Assembly (NCBI RefSeq): GCF_001277995.1
Contig: NZ_CP009220.1
Coordinates: 496,001-560,000 of the forward strand
Length of the DNA stretch: 64,000 nt
DNA from: Corynebacterium deserti GIMN1.010
Lineage (GTDB): Bacteria; Actinomycetota; Actinomycetes; Mycobacteriales; Mycobacteriaceae
Direction of reading: 5' to 3'
Below the pieces are notes generated by a model. It searched no databases. It had not been told where the DNA came from and worked only from the letters and a program-made list of their open reading frames with translations. This document shows, in pieces, positions 18,748 through 28,355 of the stretch. Both the position numbers and the translations under genes were made by a program. The number at the start of each line of letters is the position of its first letter. Within the stretch, counting starts at the first letter, position 1.

Positions 18748-19452
18748 GTGGCTAAGGCAGATTTAGATAAGAACCCCTTCGACGTAGCGTCAATGTTTGA
18801 TGACGTCGGAAAGAATTACGATCTCACCAACACGGTGCTGTCTTTTGGTCAGGACCGTGTGTGGCGAAAGCGCACGAGGCAGCGCCTGGATCTCAAGCCA
18901 GGGGAGAAGGTTCTAGATCTGGCAGCAGGAACAGCAGTGTCCACTGTTGAGCTGGCCAAATCCGGCGCCTGGTGTGTGGCCTGCGATTTCTCGCAGGGCA
19001 TGCTGGCGGCTGGAAAAGATCGTGACGTTCCTAAAGTCGTCGGCGACGGCATGAAACTGCCGTTCGCTGACAACACCTTCGACGCCGTGACCATCTCCTA
19101 CGGCCTGCGCAACATCCATGATTTCCGCGCCGGCTTGCGGGAAATGGCGCGCGTGACCAAACCAGGCGGACGCTTGACGGTTGCAGAGTTTTCCACTCCC
19201 GTCATCCCCGTCTTCGGCACCGTGTACAAGGAATACCTCATGCGTTTGCTGCCTCAGGTGGCACGTGCGGTGTCCTCAAACCCGGAGGCCTACATCTACT
19301 TGGCGGATTCGATCCGCGCGTGGCCAAGCCAGGCCGAGCTTGCCCGTGAGATTAATAACAACGGCTGGTCGGATTGCGGTTGGCAAAACCTCACCTTTGG
19401 CATTGTGGCGCTGCACTCCGCGGTAAAGCCCGCAATAAAGCCTGCTGACTAA
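18748..19452 (+). CDS. menG: Demethylmenaquinone C-methyltransferase
   Basis: 234-residue SAM-dependent methyltransferase of the UbiE/MenG family, last core step of menaquinone synthesis. Motif I reads [37 protein letters not shown] and [14 protein letters not shown] are the UbiE signatures. Start GTG at 18748 lies 7 nt after TAGACT, so the transcript is probably leaderless. It overlaps the 3' end of convergent menJ by four bases. Confidence 0.94.
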   Translation: MAKADLDKNPFDVASMFDDVGKNYDLTNTVLSFGQDRVWRKRTRQRLDLKPGEKVLDLAAGTAVSTVELAKSGAWCVACDFSQGMLAAGKDRDVPKVVGDGMKLPFADNTFDAVTISYGLRNIHDFRAGLREMARVTKPGGRLTVAEFSTPVIPVFGTVYKEYLMRLLPQVARAVSSNPEAYIYLADSIRAWPSQAELAREINNNGWSDCGWQNLTFGIVALHSAVKPAIKPAD

Positions 19453-20714
19453 AGGGTTGAATCCCACAGTGGGGATCCCTTGCGCGCCCACGAAATAGCA
19501 GAACCCGCAGCGCCCCATGCTTGAGCGAGGATATCTCTATCCTCCTCAGTGATGAGGTTGCCCATCAGCCGCGCAGCAGCTGGCATAATCGCCTTTTGCA
19601 AAGGCCCACGAAACGCCAACGGCCCGGCCAGAGGCAGGAACTGTGGATAGGTCAACAGACGCGCGGCGGTCCGGGCGAGCATGAATGTCTCACCGTAGGC
19701 GTCGCGCAGCACATGTGGCCACACCAGCGTCAGATCACGCTTCTGGTTTGCGGTGATCGTCTCTACAGCCATCGCGGCGGTCTCAAGGCCGTAATCAATG
19801 CCCTCACCATTAAGCGGATTCACACACGCCGCAGCATCGCCGATGAGCATCCAGTTCTTACCGGCAACATTGGACACCGCGCCCCCCATAGGCAGCAGGG
19901 CAGAGGCAACGTCGTGCTCGGGCCCGAGTTGCCATGCTTGTCGACGCTGGCTCGCATAGAAACTCAACAACTTTTTTGTATTGATTTTGGCGGGGCGCTT
20001 ATCAGTCGATAGTGCTCCACAGCCCACGTTCACCGACCCGTTTCCGAGAGGGAAAATCCAGCCATAACCAGGTTGGACGGTACCTTCCTCATCACGAAGC
20101 TCCACGTGTGAATGGATCCACGGCTCATCAGACAGCGGAGTCTCACAATAAGCGCGCGCAGCTATGCCGTACACCTCATTGCGATGCCACACCCGCCCCA
20201 ACTTTTTACCAAAGGGGGAGCGGACACCATCGGCGACAATCACAAACTTGGCTGAGACGGTTTTCTCAACGCCTCCATGATTGACCACAACTGCCTTGAG
20301 ATCATTGCCATCAAGCACCGCATTCTCCGCAGAGGCGTTCTCCCAGGTAGTGACCTCCGCGTAGGACTGAGCTAGTCGGAAAAGAAGATCATCAAACGCC
20401 GAACGTGCCATCGCCGAACCCCTGTTGGTCACATACGTGTCCGGCCACGGTGCCTCGACGCTGCCACCAAACCCGTGCAACTTCAGACCCTTATTGGAAT
20501 AGGAGCTGGTCACCTGATCGCCGACACCCAGTAAATCGAGCTGGTGAATCGCCCGAGGAGTGAGGCCGTCCCCGCAGGTTTTATCGCGGGGGAAGACGGA
20601 GGCGTCGATAAGCAATGTTTGAAGCCCAGCCCTGGCTGCATGGACGGCGGCGCTCGCGCCAGAGGGCCCGGCGCCAATAATCAACACATCAAAAGTTGTA
20701 GACACATCCCCCAT
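19449..20714 (-). CDS. menJ: Menaquinone isoprenyl reductase (geranylgeranyl reductase family)
   Basis: 421-residue flavoprotein. The N-terminal Rossmann motif is [21 protein letters not shown], followed by the family motif [15 protein letters not shown], and the FAD-binding GD motif in [19 protein letters not shown] near residue 300. By family and location (Rv0561c type, beside menG and a polyprenyl synthase) it reduces one isoprene unit of the menaquinone side chain, giving the partly saturated MK(II-H2) forms typical of corynebacteria. Start ATG at 20714 (MGDVSTTFD) preferred; the longer frame overlaps the divergent ispB promoter. Confidence 0.9.
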   Translation of the reverse strand: MGDVSTTFDVLIIGAGPSGASAAVHAARAGLQTLLIDASVFPRDKTCGDGLTPRAIHQLDLLGVGDQVTSSYSNKGLKLHGFGGSVEAPWPDTYVTNRGSAMARSAFDDLLFRLAQSYAEVTTWENASAENAVLDGNDLKAVVVNHGGVEKTVSAKFVIVADGVRSPFGKKLGRVWHRNEVYGIAARAYCETPLSDEPWIHSHVELRDEEGTVQPGYGWIFPLGNGSVNVGCGALSTDKRPAKINTKKLLSFYASQRRQAWQLGPEHDVASALLPMGGAVSNVAGKNWMLIGDAAACVNPLNGEGIDYGLETAAMAVETITANQKRDLTLVWPHVLRDAYGETFMLARTAARLLTYPQFLPLAGPLAFRGPLQKAIMPAAARLMGNLITEEDRDILAQAWGAAGSAISWARKGSPLWDSTL

Positions 20715-20853
20715 TGTCGCAGGCTCGTAGCCGAGAAGACGAACCCAAGGTGCTTGAAGTGCCTCACGTCGACTACGGTTAAACAAAAAGCTTTATGTCC
20801 ATTTTTGGATTCATACCCATGAATCCACACTCGATCACCAAAGGTAGCGATGA

Positions 20854-21906
20854 ATGAGTAGCGGCCGAACCGTTCCAACCCGTTCCCACGGGCTCGGAAA
20901 AGAAGGTGTCTCCACCAAGGGAGCATCTCAGGTCGAGTTTGGTGACCCCGACCTCACGGCCAGGATCAATGACGCAATGGTGCAGGTAGAAGACCTCCTG
21001 CGACGTGAGCTGTCCTCCGGGGAAGACTTCCTTGTCGACAAAGTCATGCACCTCACAAGGGCCGGCGGAAAACGCTTCCGCCCCATGTTTGCCTTGCTGG
21101 CCTCCGAATTTGGCGAAAAACCACTATCGGACAACGTCATCAAAGCCGCCGTTGTCGTGGAGATCACTCACTTGGCCACCCTGTACCACGACGATGTGAT
21201 GGATGAAGCCACCATGCGTCGCGGCGTCCCCAGCGCCAACGCGCGCTGGGACAACTCCGTAGCCATCCTCGCAGGTGACATCCTGCTCGCCCACGCATCA
21301 CGCATCATGAGCCAGCTTGGCACCGAAACCGTCGCACACTTCGCGGAAACCTTCGGTGAACTCGTCACCGGCCAAATGCGCGAAACCGTCGGCCCCCGCG
21401 ACACCGACCCCATCGAGCACTACATGGCCGTCATCCGCGAAAAAACCGGCGTCCTCATCGCCTCCGCAGGCTTCCTTGGCTCCATGCATGCCGACGCTAC
21501 CTCCGAACACGTCAACGCCCTACGCAACTTCGGTGCAGCCATCGGCATGATCTTCCAAATCGTCGACGACATCATCGACATCTTCTCCGAAACACACGAA
21601 TCCGGAAAAAACCCCGGAACCGACCTTCGTGAAGGCGTCTTCACCCTCCCAGTGCTCTACGCTATGCGCGAAGAAACGCCCGTCGGCGAAGAACTCCGAT
21701 CCATCCTCACAGGACCCCTTGAAGACGACGAAACGGTCAACCACGTCCTCGAGCTCCTCTCCCAGACAAATGGCCGCCAGGCCGCCCTCGACGACGTCTA
21801 CCGCTACATGGACATCGCCAACTCCGAACTCGATCGCCTACCCGACAACTCCGTCAAGGAAGCCCTCCGCGAATTGGCGACCTTCACCGTCAAGCGGGTC
21901 GGCTAG
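20854..21906 (+). CDS. ispB: Long-chain all-trans polyprenyl diphosphate synthase
   Basis: 350-residue prenyltransferase making the menaquinone side chain. The first Asp-rich motif is LYHDDVMDEA, the second FQIVDDIIDIFS. The upstream GGKRFRPMFALLASE (substrate phosphate binding) and the GTDLREGVFTLPVLYA region are also present. It is divergent from menJ (139 bp between starts). No hairpin follows before the tRNA-Tyr gene, 96 bp downstream. Confidence 0.93.
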   Translation: MSSGRTVPTRSHGLGKEGVSTKGASQVEFGDPDLTARINDAMVQVEDLLRRELSSGEDFLVDKVMHLTRAGGKRFRPMFALLASEFGEKPLSDNVIKAAVVVEITHLATLYHDDVMDEATMRRGVPSANARWDNSVAILAGDILLAHASRIMSQLGTETVAHFAETFGELVTGQMRETVGPRDTDPIEHYMAVIREKTGVLIASAGFLGSMHADATSEHVNALRNFGAAIGMIFQIVDDIIDIFSETHESGKNPGTDLREGVFTLPVLYAMREETPVGEELRSILTGPLEDDETVNHVLELLSQTNGRQAALDDVYRYMDIANSELDRLPDNSVKEALRELATFTVKRVG

Positions 21907-22002
21907 TATCGTTAAGTGTCGTCTTTTTGCTGGTCAGCCCCACGATTTGCAATAGTTGAGGGGTCTCATAGTAAAGTATGAGGCGCACCAAATGAGGTGC
22001 CC

Positions 22003-22085
22003 GCCAGATTGCCCGAGCGGCCAATGGGAGCGGACTGTAAATCCGTCGGCTTGCGCCTACGTAGGTTCGAATCCTACATCTGGCA
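22003..22085 (+). tRNA. tRNA-Tyr (GTA)
   Basis: 83-nt class II tRNA. Acceptor GCCAGAT pairs with ATCTGGC, anticodon GTA at 22037-22039, long variable arm (GTCGGCTTGCGCCTAC), T-arm GTAGG-TTCGAAT-CCTAC, discriminator A. Confidence 0.95.
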
Positions 22086-22090
22086 CAATC

Positions 22091-22128
22091 ACCCGCTGAA
22101 CTTTCATCAGAAAGTTCAGCGGGTTTTT
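22091..22128 (+). terminator. Terminator after tRNA-Tyr
   Basis: Perfect 14-bp stem (22091-22104 with 22111-22124), 6-nt loop, ending in a run of five T. Confidence 0.92.
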
Positions 22129-22171
22129 GCGTTGCGCGGTGTTTTTGTGGGTTTGTTGCGGCTTGGTGGTT

Positions 22172-22227
22172 CTCGTAGGTCGATACTCGTAGGTCGATAC
22201 TCGTAGGTCGATACTCGTAGGTCGATA
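22172..22227. repeat. Four tandem copies of a 14-bp unit
   Basis: CTCGTAGGTCGATA is repeated four times without a gap (22172, 22186, 22200, 22214). A related 14-bp unit, TCGTGAAATCGAC plus A or T, follows twice at 22246-22273. The 14-bp period breaks reading frames, so the region is not coding. Confidence 0.9.
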
Positions 22228-22273
22228 AGAGCCCTTCTTCGCGGTTCGTGAAATCGACATCGTGAAATCGACT

Positions 22274-22565
22274 TTTAGTTGACTTGTTGGGCCGTTCGGA
22301 AATTTGGCGAAGTCGGTGGCGTGAAGTCGTAAACAAGTAAAGGGCAGGAAGTTCCGTGGATGAGGTCTTTGTGAAGCTCTTGGTTACTCTGCAAAGGAAG
22401 GTGCAAAGAAGATACGACGAGCCTCGGTGTGTGATGCTGAGACAAAGGCGTGCGACACTTCATGGAAAAGTAGGGGATAACCAGCGGTTTTGTGTTTTGG
22501 AAATCACAGGCTAATCTACATAAGACTTCAACAGAGAGCAGCACGCTGTTTTCCTAGAGGTTGAT
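22274..22565. other. Non-coding spacer before the first tRNA-Thr
   Basis: No gene with codon bias. The last about 45 bp (from about 22520) are related to the flank of the second tRNA-Thr copy. Confidence 0.5.
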
Positions 22566-22638
22566 GCCCCCTTAGCTCAGTCGGCAGAGCGTTTCCATGG
22601 TAAGGAAAAGGTCAACAGTTCGATTCTGTTAGGGGGCT
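22566..22638 (+). tRNA. tRNA-Thr (GGT), copy 1
   Basis: 73 nt. Acceptor GCCCCCT with AGGGGGC, anticodon loop ATGGTAA in the stem TTTCC/GGAAA (anticodon GGT), T-loop TTCGATT. A T-run follows immediately. Identical to copy 2. Confidence 0.93.
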
Positions 22639-22893
22639 CTTTTTGCATTTCCGGGGTAGTTTTACTCTTGCGTGGGACGGTGAATGTGCGGTGGAGGATG
22701 GGGTCTCCCGAAGATTTGCGGGGGACCGCAGAGGGGCTTTGCCTAGATGCCACGATTTCTAGGTAGAAAGTGCTTTCAAGGGTGAAAACCGTAGGCTTCC
22801 TGCAGATTTGTGTTGAAGCAATAGTTCGGGTTAAAGTTCTTAAGGCTTCAACGGAGCGCAGCGAATCTTTTCGGTGACTTCCTAGAGGTTGAT

Positions 22894-22966
22894 GCCCCCT
22901 TAGCTCAGTCGGCAGAGCGTTTCCATGGTAAGGAAAAGGTCAACAGTTCGATTCTGTTAGGGGGCT
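22894..22966 (+). tRNA. tRNA-Thr (GGT), copy 2
   Basis: Same 73-nt sequence as copy 1, 328 bp downstream. The upstream flank (CTTCAAC..GAG.GCAGC and TCCTAGAGGTTGAT) is shared, so the duplication includes promoter or leader sequence. Confidence 0.93.
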
Positions 22967-23004
22967 CTGTTGTTTTACTTCTGTAAAAAGAAGTTGAGCA
23001 ATGT

Positions 23005-23076
23005 GGCGGTGTAGCTCAGTGGTAGAGCAAGCGACTCATAATCGCTGTGTCGCGAGTTCAATTCTCGCCATCGCTA
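23005..23076 (+). tRNA. tRNA-Met (CAT), elongator type
   Basis: 72 nt. Acceptor GGCGGTG with CATCGCT (two G-U pairs), anticodon loop CTCATAA, T-arm GCGAG-TTCAATT-CTCGC. First base pair is G-U, and initiator features are not seen. Confidence 0.9.
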
Positions 23077-23188
23077 CCGCGGAAAAGCCCAGTTTGGGTG
23101 GAAGACCGCTTCTAACTGAAAATTCTTAAGGTTGGAAGCGGTATTTTCGCAAATGATCAGGCAACTGGTAACATTGCCTGTGTTGCAG

Positions 23189-23261
23189 AGGGGCGTAGCT
23201 CAATTGGCAGAGCAACGGTCTCCAAAACCGTAGGTTGCAGGTTCGATTCCTGTCGCCCCTG
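23189..23261 (+). tRNA. tRNA-Trp (CCA)
   Basis: 73 nt. Acceptor AGGGGCG with CGCCCCT, anticodon CCA in the loop CTCCAAA, T-loop TTCGATT, discriminator G. It is followed by a terminator and secE, the common tRNA-Trp/secE/nusG order. Confidence 0.94.
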
Positions 23262-23268
23262 CAAATGT

Positions 23269-23320
23269 GTCACCCTTGATCAGGTCTTTTAGCAAGAGCT
23301 GATCAAGGGTGACTTTGTAT
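23269..23320 (+). terminator. Terminator after tRNA-Trp
   Basis: 15-bp perfect stem (23269-23283 with 23299-23313), 15-nt loop, then TTTGTATTT. Confidence 0.85.
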
Positions 23321-23546
23321 TTCCAGGCGGAAATGCCACGCTGTTCCTTACTTTCAGCCTTTCAGCTCCGCAGTGTAGCTACATCGACCTCTATGTCCCT
23401 CTATGCCACTGCCATTAATATTGCGAGCGTTTGGGAAGTTAATGTACTCTCAAAGGTTGAACACAGGGCTGCGATAGTGCTGGATACAGAGTCCGCACAT
23501 AAAAACGGATGTCGCCCCTGGAAGATTTGTGAATTTGAGGAGTGCT

Positions 23547-23879
23547 GTGAGCGACGAGCAGAATTCTGGCGTAGGCGGAACATCTCGCCCAACTGGTAAG
23601 CGCCAGCTGTCGGGAACCTCCACCACGTCCACTTCCTCGTATGAGGCAAAGCAAGTAACCACGAAGCAGAAGTCTTCTGATGATTCTAAGCCAGGTGGCG
23701 GCGTTGTGTCCTTCCTGCCAGAGGTGGTCTCTGAGGTGCGCAAGGTTATTTGGCCTACGGCACGTCAGTTGGTTACGTACACCTTGGTGGTCTTGGCTTT
23801 CTTGATCATCGTGACTGCACTTGTTTCCGGCATCGATTTCGTTGCTGGTGTCGGAGTTGAGAAGATCCTTACTCCGTAG
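23547..23879 (+). CDS. secE: Preprotein translocase subunit SecE
   Basis: 110 residues. A hydrophilic Ser/Thr-rich N-terminal extension (about 50 residues) is followed by the SecE signature FLPEVVSEVRKVIWPTARQL and one membrane helix (LVTYTLVVLAFLIIVTALVSGIDF). Component of the SecYEG channel. GTG at 23547 has GAGGAG four nt upstream; the longer frame lacks this. nusG follows in the conserved order. Confidence 0.95.
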   Translation: MSDEQNSGVGGTSRPTGKRQLSGTSTTSTSSYEAKQVTTKQKSSDDSKPGGGVVSFLPEVVSEVRKVIWPTARQLVTYTLVVLAFLIIVTALVSGIDFVAGVGVEKILTP

Positions 23880-24101
23880 GTATGATGAGTTTCATCTATT
23901 GTCCCGCTGTTTCCGAGGAGGAAACGGCGGGATAATTTATTGCCCAGTGGCTGGTGTGGGGCGGTGGATGTAAATGCTTGTTTGTCGCAGTAGCATGGGG
24001 CGAAGAGCTTTCGGAAGAAATGAAGAATTGTTGCATCCCCGTGCCGGCTGTTTTAGCTGACTGGGTTGAGGGTCGATACAAAGGTTTGGAGAACACGCAC
24101 A

Positions 24102-25079
24102 ATGAGCGACGAGAACAACAACGAGTTTGCTGTTGAGGAGCAGTCCGTACAGGACACTGATCTTGATATTGCAGCTGGTTTCAGCGAGGAATTCGCAGAA
24201 GCGGATGCTGACCTTGCAGCTGCTGAGGAAGCTGAAGACAACGCAGCGGGCGAAGTCGAAGAAGCAGCCGAAGAAGCAGTCGAAGACGCAACCGCAGACG
24301 CAGATGCAGGCGCAGACGTCGAAGAGATCCCTGCGAACGCTGAAGAAGCTGCAGCTGCTGTCGAGGCTGAGGAAGATAGCCTTGCTCAGGCTGCAGCCGC
24401 TTTGGGTGATACCGAGGAGCAGGATGCAGATGCTGAATACCGTGCTCGTTTGCGTAAGTTCACCACTCAGTTGAAGAAGCAGCCTGGTCTTTGGTACATC
24501 ATTCAGTGCTACTCAGGCTACGAGAACAAGGTGAAGGCAAACCTTGACATGCGTGCTCAGACTCTTGAGGTTGAGGATGACATCTTTGAGGTTGTTGTTC
24601 CTATTGAGCAGGTCACCGAGATTCGTGACGGCAAGCGCAAGCTCGTTAAGCGTAAGTTGCTGCCAGGATATGTTCTTGTCCGCATGGATATGAACGATCG
24701 CGTGTGGTCTGTTGTTCGCGATACCCCGGGCGTGACCAGTTTCGTTGGTAACGAGGGCAACGCAACTCCTGTGAAGCACCGTGACGTCGCTAAGTTCCTG
24801 CTGCCTCCGGAGCAGGCTGTTGTTACCGGTGAAGCTGCTGCCGCTGCTGATGAGGGTGAGCAGGTTGTTGCAATGCCTACTGACGCCAAGAAGCCGCAGG
24901 TTGCTGTGGACTTCCAGGTTGGCGAGGCTGTCACCATCCTCACCGGTGCATTTGCTTCCGTGTCTGCAACGATTTCTTCCATCGATGTTGAGAACCAGAA
25001 GCTCGAAGCTTTGGTGTCCATCTTCGGTCGTGAAACCCCAGTTGACCTAGACTTTGACCAGGTCGAGAAGGTCAGCTAA
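24102..25079 (+). CDS. nusG: Transcription antitermination/pausing factor NusG
   Basis: 325 residues. An extremely acidic Ala/Glu-rich extension covers roughly residues 1-120. The NGN domain starts at about residue 124 ([20 protein letters not shown]) with [14 protein letters not shown] and [11 protein letters not shown]. An Ala/Glu linker leads to the C-terminal KOW domain ([17 protein letters not shown]). It binds RNA polymerase and couples it to Rho or the ribosome. The extension makes it nearly twice the E. coli length (181), as in other high-GC Gram-positives. ATG at 24102 has a weak GGAG site upstream. Confidence 0.95.
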   Translation: MSDENNNEFAVEEQSVQDTDLDIAAGFSEEFAEADADLAAAEEAEDNAAGEVEEAAEEAVEDATADADAGADVEEIPANAEEAAAAVEAEEDSLAQAAAALGDTEEQDADAEYRARLRKFTTQLKKQPGLWYIIQCYSGYENKVKANLDMRAQTLEVEDDIFEVVVPIEQVTEIRDGKRKLVKRKLLPGYVLVRMDMNDRVWSVVRDTPGVTSFVGNEGNATPVKHRDVAKFLLPPEQAVVTGEAAAAADEGEQVVAMPTDAKKPQVAVDFQVGEAVTILTGAFASVSATISSIDVENQKLEALVSIFGRETPVDLDFDQVEKVS

Positions 25080-25383
25080 CACCGAGCTAGCACCCAGCTA
25101 GCGCACCTTAAAACCCCGCACTCCCTCACGCCAATTACGGTCTTTGGAGATGCGGGGTTTGGTGTGTAGGATAGAAAATCGCGTGTTTTCTCAGAGTGGT
25201 CTTAACGGACAGCTCAAATGATGCGCTACATAAACATTCATCCCCGGTGGCCCGGTTACGCAAAGATCCTCAAGCTGATTAAGTTTCAACAAAGTTCGAG
25301 GTAGTGGGACCGAGCATCCGGACGGCTGCAAGTGGGGTTTCATCGTCCCAGGTGTAGCCGGTAACAAGGAAGCAGGTTAAACG
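25080..25383 (+). promoter_or_regulatory. nusG-rplK spacer with hairpin and probable rplK promoter
   Basis: A 10-bp stem (25111-25120 with 25151-25160, ending GGGGTTT) follows nusG and may terminate part of the transcripts. TTTGGA (25143-25148), 18-nt spacer, TAGGAT (25167-25172) is a plausible promoter, giving an rplK leader of about 200 nt. No gene is seen. Confidence 0.45.
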
Positions 25384-25818
25384 ATGGCTCCTAAGAAGAA
25401 GAAGGTCTCCGGCCTCATCAAGCTCCAGATCCAGGCAGGACAGGCAAACCCTGCTCCTCCAGTTGGCCCAGCACTTGGTGCTCACGGCGTCAACATCATG
25501 GAGTTCTGCAAGGCTTACAATGCTGCAACTGAAAACCAGCGCGGCAACGTTATCCCTGTTGAGATCACCGTCTACGAAGACCGTTCATTCGACTTCAAGC
25601 TGAAGACCCCACCAGCTGCAAAGCTGCTGCTGAAGGCTGCTGGCCTGCAGAAGGGCTCCGGCGTTCCTCACACCCAAAAGGTCGGCAAGGTCACCATGGC
25701 TCAGGTTCGCGAGATCGCTGAGACCAAGAAGGAAGACCTGAACGCTCGCGATATCGACGCTGCTGCGAAGATCATCGCTGGTACTGCTCGTTCCATGGGC
25801 ATCACCGTCGAGGACTAA
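25384..25818 (+). CDS. rplK: 50S ribosomal protein L11
   Basis: 144 residues, full-length L11. The N-terminal [20 protein letters not shown] loop (thiostrepton/GTPase-centre region) is intact and the C-terminal rRNA-binding domain ends [10 protein letters not shown]. Start ATG with AGGAAGCAGG upstream. Followed by rplA after 98 bp. Confidence 0.97.
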   Translation: MAPKKKKVSGLIKLQIQAGQANPAPPVGPALGAHGVNIMEFCKAYNAATENQRGNVIPVEITVYEDRSFDFKLKTPPAAKLLLKAAGLQKGSGVPHTQKVGKVTMAQVREIAETKKEDLNARDIDAAAKIIAGTARSMGITVED

Positions 25819-25916
25819 TCCTTCCTCCAAGAAGGTATTTCATCACAATTTTTTGTAAGTGGTAGGGCCAGCTCCGGCCCGTTACACCACGAAGTTCCAT
25901 GAAAGGGAATTAACTA

Positions 25917-26627
25917 ATGAGCAAGAAGTCTAAGGCTTACCGCGAGGCTGCTGAGAAGATCGACGCTGGTCGCGTCTACTCCCCACTTGAGGCTGCAGCC
26001 CTGGTTAAGGAGACCTCCTCCAAGAACTTCGACGCTTCCGTTGACGTAGCTATCCGCCTGGGCGTTGACCCACGTAAGGCTGATCAGCTCGTTCGTGGCA
26101 CCGTTTCTTTGCCAAACGGCACTGGTAAGACCGTTCGCGTTGCTGTGTTCGCACAGGGCGAGAAGGCTACCGAGGCTGAGGCTGCTGGCGCTGACTTTGT
26201 TGGCACCGACGAGCTCGTTGAGAAGATCCAGGGTGGCTGGACCGATTTCGACGTTGCTATCGCAACCCCAGATCAGATGGCTAAGATCGGCCGTATCGCT
26301 CGTGTTCTGGGCCCACGTGGTCTGATGCCTAACCCTAAGACCGGCACCGTCACCAACGATGTTGCTAAGGCTATTGAAGAGGTCAAGGGCGGCAAGATTT
26401 CCTTCCGCGTTGACAAGGCTTCTAACCTGCATGCTTCTATTGGTAAGGCTTCCTTCGATGCGAAGGCACTGGCTGAGAACTACGGCGCTCTCCTCGATGA
26501 GATCATCCGTATCAAGCCTTCTTCCTCCAAGGGCATCTACCTCAAGCGCGTTACCCTGTCTTCCACCACCGGCCCAGGTGTTGAGGTTGACACTCACGTA
26601 ACCCGCAACTACACCGAAGAGGCTTAA
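25917..26627 (+). CDS. rplA: 50S ribosomal protein L1
   Basis: 236 residues with the L1 hallmarks [39 protein letters not shown] and [19 protein letters not shown]. It builds the L1 stalk and in many bacteria represses its own operon. GGGAATTAACTAATG precedes the start. Confidence 0.97.
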   Translation: MSKKSKAYREAAEKIDAGRVYSPLEAAALVKETSSKNFDASVDVAIRLGVDPRKADQLVRGTVSLPNGTGKTVRVAVFAQGEKATEAEAAGADFVGTDELVEKIQGGWTDFDVAIATPDQMAKIGRIARVLGPRGLMPNPKTGTVTNDVAKAIEEVKGGKISFRVDKASNLHASIGKASFDAKALAENYGALLDEIIRIKPSSSKGIYLKRVTLSSTTGPGVEVDTHVTRNYTEEA

Positions 26628-26644
26628 GTCTTCTCGCTTGTCTT

Positions 26645-26688
26645 AAAAATTTCCCGCTCGGCTTCGGCTGGGTGGGAAATTTTTTTTG
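26645..26688 (+). terminator. Terminator after rplA
   Basis: AAAAATTTCCC (26645-26655) pairs with GGGAAATTTTT (26674-26684) around a GC-rich loop, ending in a run of eight T. The 3' end of gabR lies about 30 bp beyond. Confidence 0.92.
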
Positions 26689-26716
26689 CTTTTCGACGAA
26701 AAGAGCCAAAATCCTC

Positions 26717-28216
26717 CTATATGCGCCTTGTCGCCACGACGAGCAACAGCTCAGCTTTCGTCAGGGGATCGTTGATGTCGAGTTCGCAAATTTCTTCAAT
26801 GCGTTCGATTCGTGTGCGGATGGTGTGGCGGTGTACTCCCAGTTCGGTGGCGGTATCGCCAATGTGGCCGGCGTGTTGGACGAAGCAGACCAGGGTGCGG
26901 GCTAGTTCGGTGTTGGAGGTGGCGTCGTAGGCAAGCACTCGGTTGAAAGTGTCGCGGGCGCGTTGGTTGAGGGCGGCTCGGATGGCGGGGGTTTTCAACC
27001 ATTGGGCTGAGGCATCGCGGGGTTCGGAATGTGCGCCGAGTGGTAGGACTTGGGCAGTGGCGCTGAGATGATCGATGAGTTCTTGGTTGATGTTTTCGGT
27101 GGGGGTGGGCAGACCAATGCACATGCGGATGTCTTTGGTGGTGGTGCCAAAGAGCTCGACGATATTGGGGACGCTGCGGTTACCGCGCAGGAAGATGAGT
27201 TCGGTGAAGTCATCGAGCGCGAGGTGGGCAAGAGCGCGGTCTTGTTTGTTCAGTTGGGTTGTAATGCTGGTGAGCGCTTTTTTGACGGCTTGTTCTCGAT
27301 TTCCGGTGATGAGCACTGGACGGATTTTTCCCGAGGAATCGGAAACATCTGCAAACACTCCGCGCACGGTGGGGAGGTCGGAGGTGCGGCCCAGCAAAAG
27401 GGAGATGGCGAGGCTTTTGACTTCTACTTCGCGGGTGCGCATAGCGTGGGGGCGTTGGAGGAGGATGTCTGCGAGACCTGCGCAGTGGCGGATGAGGGCG
27501 CGGTGTTGTTCGGAGGGCCGTGTTTTCATGAGCACGGAGAGCACATGGTGTCGATCGCCGAATAGTGTCATGCGGTGAATGAGACCGAAGGTGTTGTCGG
27601 TGGTGATAGCTTGGTTTGCGCCATTGAGTCGACTGCGTGCTTGGGGGATCGCATCGAGGTCACCGTGGGAAATGGCGCAGGAGACACGACCATCACTGTC
27701 CAAGATGGCGATGGCAGCGTCTAAGAAGTCGGAGGTGTGTTTACACAGTTGTTCTAGACCCCCACTGATGGCGATGGAGTTGAGGCGATCTTGTTCTAAC
27801 AGGAGTTCTTGTTGTTCGCGGCCGGCGCGGCGGATTTGTTCGTCGCGGACTGCGGTGGTGATGGAGAGGAAGGGGATCTCGCGGGGGACTTCGAAGAGTC
27901 CGAGGCCGAGGTGGAGGGAGGCGTCGATAAGCGCTTTGGGGATCTGTGGGAAGGTGAGGCCTGAGCCGAAACCGATGGCAATGACGCCTGCGGTAGCCAG
28001 GGTGTGTGCCCAGTCGCGGAGGCGGTCGGGGTCATCGGCGAAGGCGATGCCGACGGAGAGGACGACGCTGTCGGGGCGGATGAAATCGGAGGGGTCGACG
28101 AGTTCGCTGATTTGGATGATGGAGAAGGGGCGTGTGGTGGGGAGGATTTCGCGGAGTTTGAGTTGTTGTTGGTGGTAAAGCCAGCTGAGATCGAGCTCTT
28201 GTGGTTGTGAATCCAT
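26717..28216 (-). CDS. gabR: PucR-family transcriptional regulator of GABA genes
   Basis: 499 residues from ATG 28216 (MDSQPQELDLSW). The N-terminal PucR-type domain (REILPTTRPFSIIQISEL...) is followed by a GAF-like middle section and the C-terminal helix-turn-helix (HIGDTATELGVHRHTIRTRIERIEEI), as in CdaR/PucR regulators. It is divergent from gabTDP with 139 bp between starts. This is the arrangement described for the C. glutamicum GABA activator, so positive control of gabTDP is likely. Confidence 0.88.
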   Translation of the reverse strand: MDSQPQELDLSWLYHQQQLKLREILPTTRPFSIIQISELVDPSDFIRPDSVVLSVGIAFADDPDRLRDWAHTLATAGVIAIGFGSGLTFPQIPKALIDASLHLGLGLFEVPREIPFLSITTAVRDEQIRRAGREQQELLLEQDRLNSIAISGGLEQLCKHTSDFLDAAIAILDSDGRVSCAISHGDLDAIPQARSRLNGANQAITTDNTFGLIHRMTLFGDRHHVLSVLMKTRPSEQHRALIRHCAGLADILLQRPHAMRTREVEVKSLAISLLLGRTSDLPTVRGVFADVSDSSGKIRPVLITGNREQAVKKALTSITTQLNKQDRALAHLALDDFTELIFLRGNRSVPNIVELFGTTTKDIRMCIGLPTPTENINQELIDHLSATAQVLPLGAHSEPRDASAQWLKTPAIRAALNQRARDTFNRVLAYDATSNTELARTLVCFVQHAGHIGDTATELGVHRHTIRTRIERIEEICELDINDPLTKAELLLVVATRRI

Positions 28217-28355
28217 GCGCCGGGCTCCTGTCAATTATCCAAGTGGGAGAAATTTTTCGGGAAAGTTCGCCAATGTGTCTATATTAGGTTTTCTTTCGCA
28301 TGATAGATACTCAGGTTTGTCACCGACAAGTGAAACTCACATCACAGGAGGAAAC
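28217..28355. promoter_or_regulatory. gabR-gabT divergent control region
   Basis: Holds both promoters. A short palindrome GTGAAACTCAC (28330-28340) and a strong AGGAGG ribosome site (28347-28352) precede gabT. The gabR binding site is expected here but I cannot define it. Confidence 0.5.

Noticed and set aside
22172..22227. Possible CRISPR array
   Set aside because: Repeats are directly adjacent with no spacers and too short.
21890..22544. Minus-strand ORFs around tRNA-Tyr and the 14-bp repeats
   Set aside because: They run antisense through the tRNA gene and through repeats whose 14-bp period shifts frame; no homology recognised.
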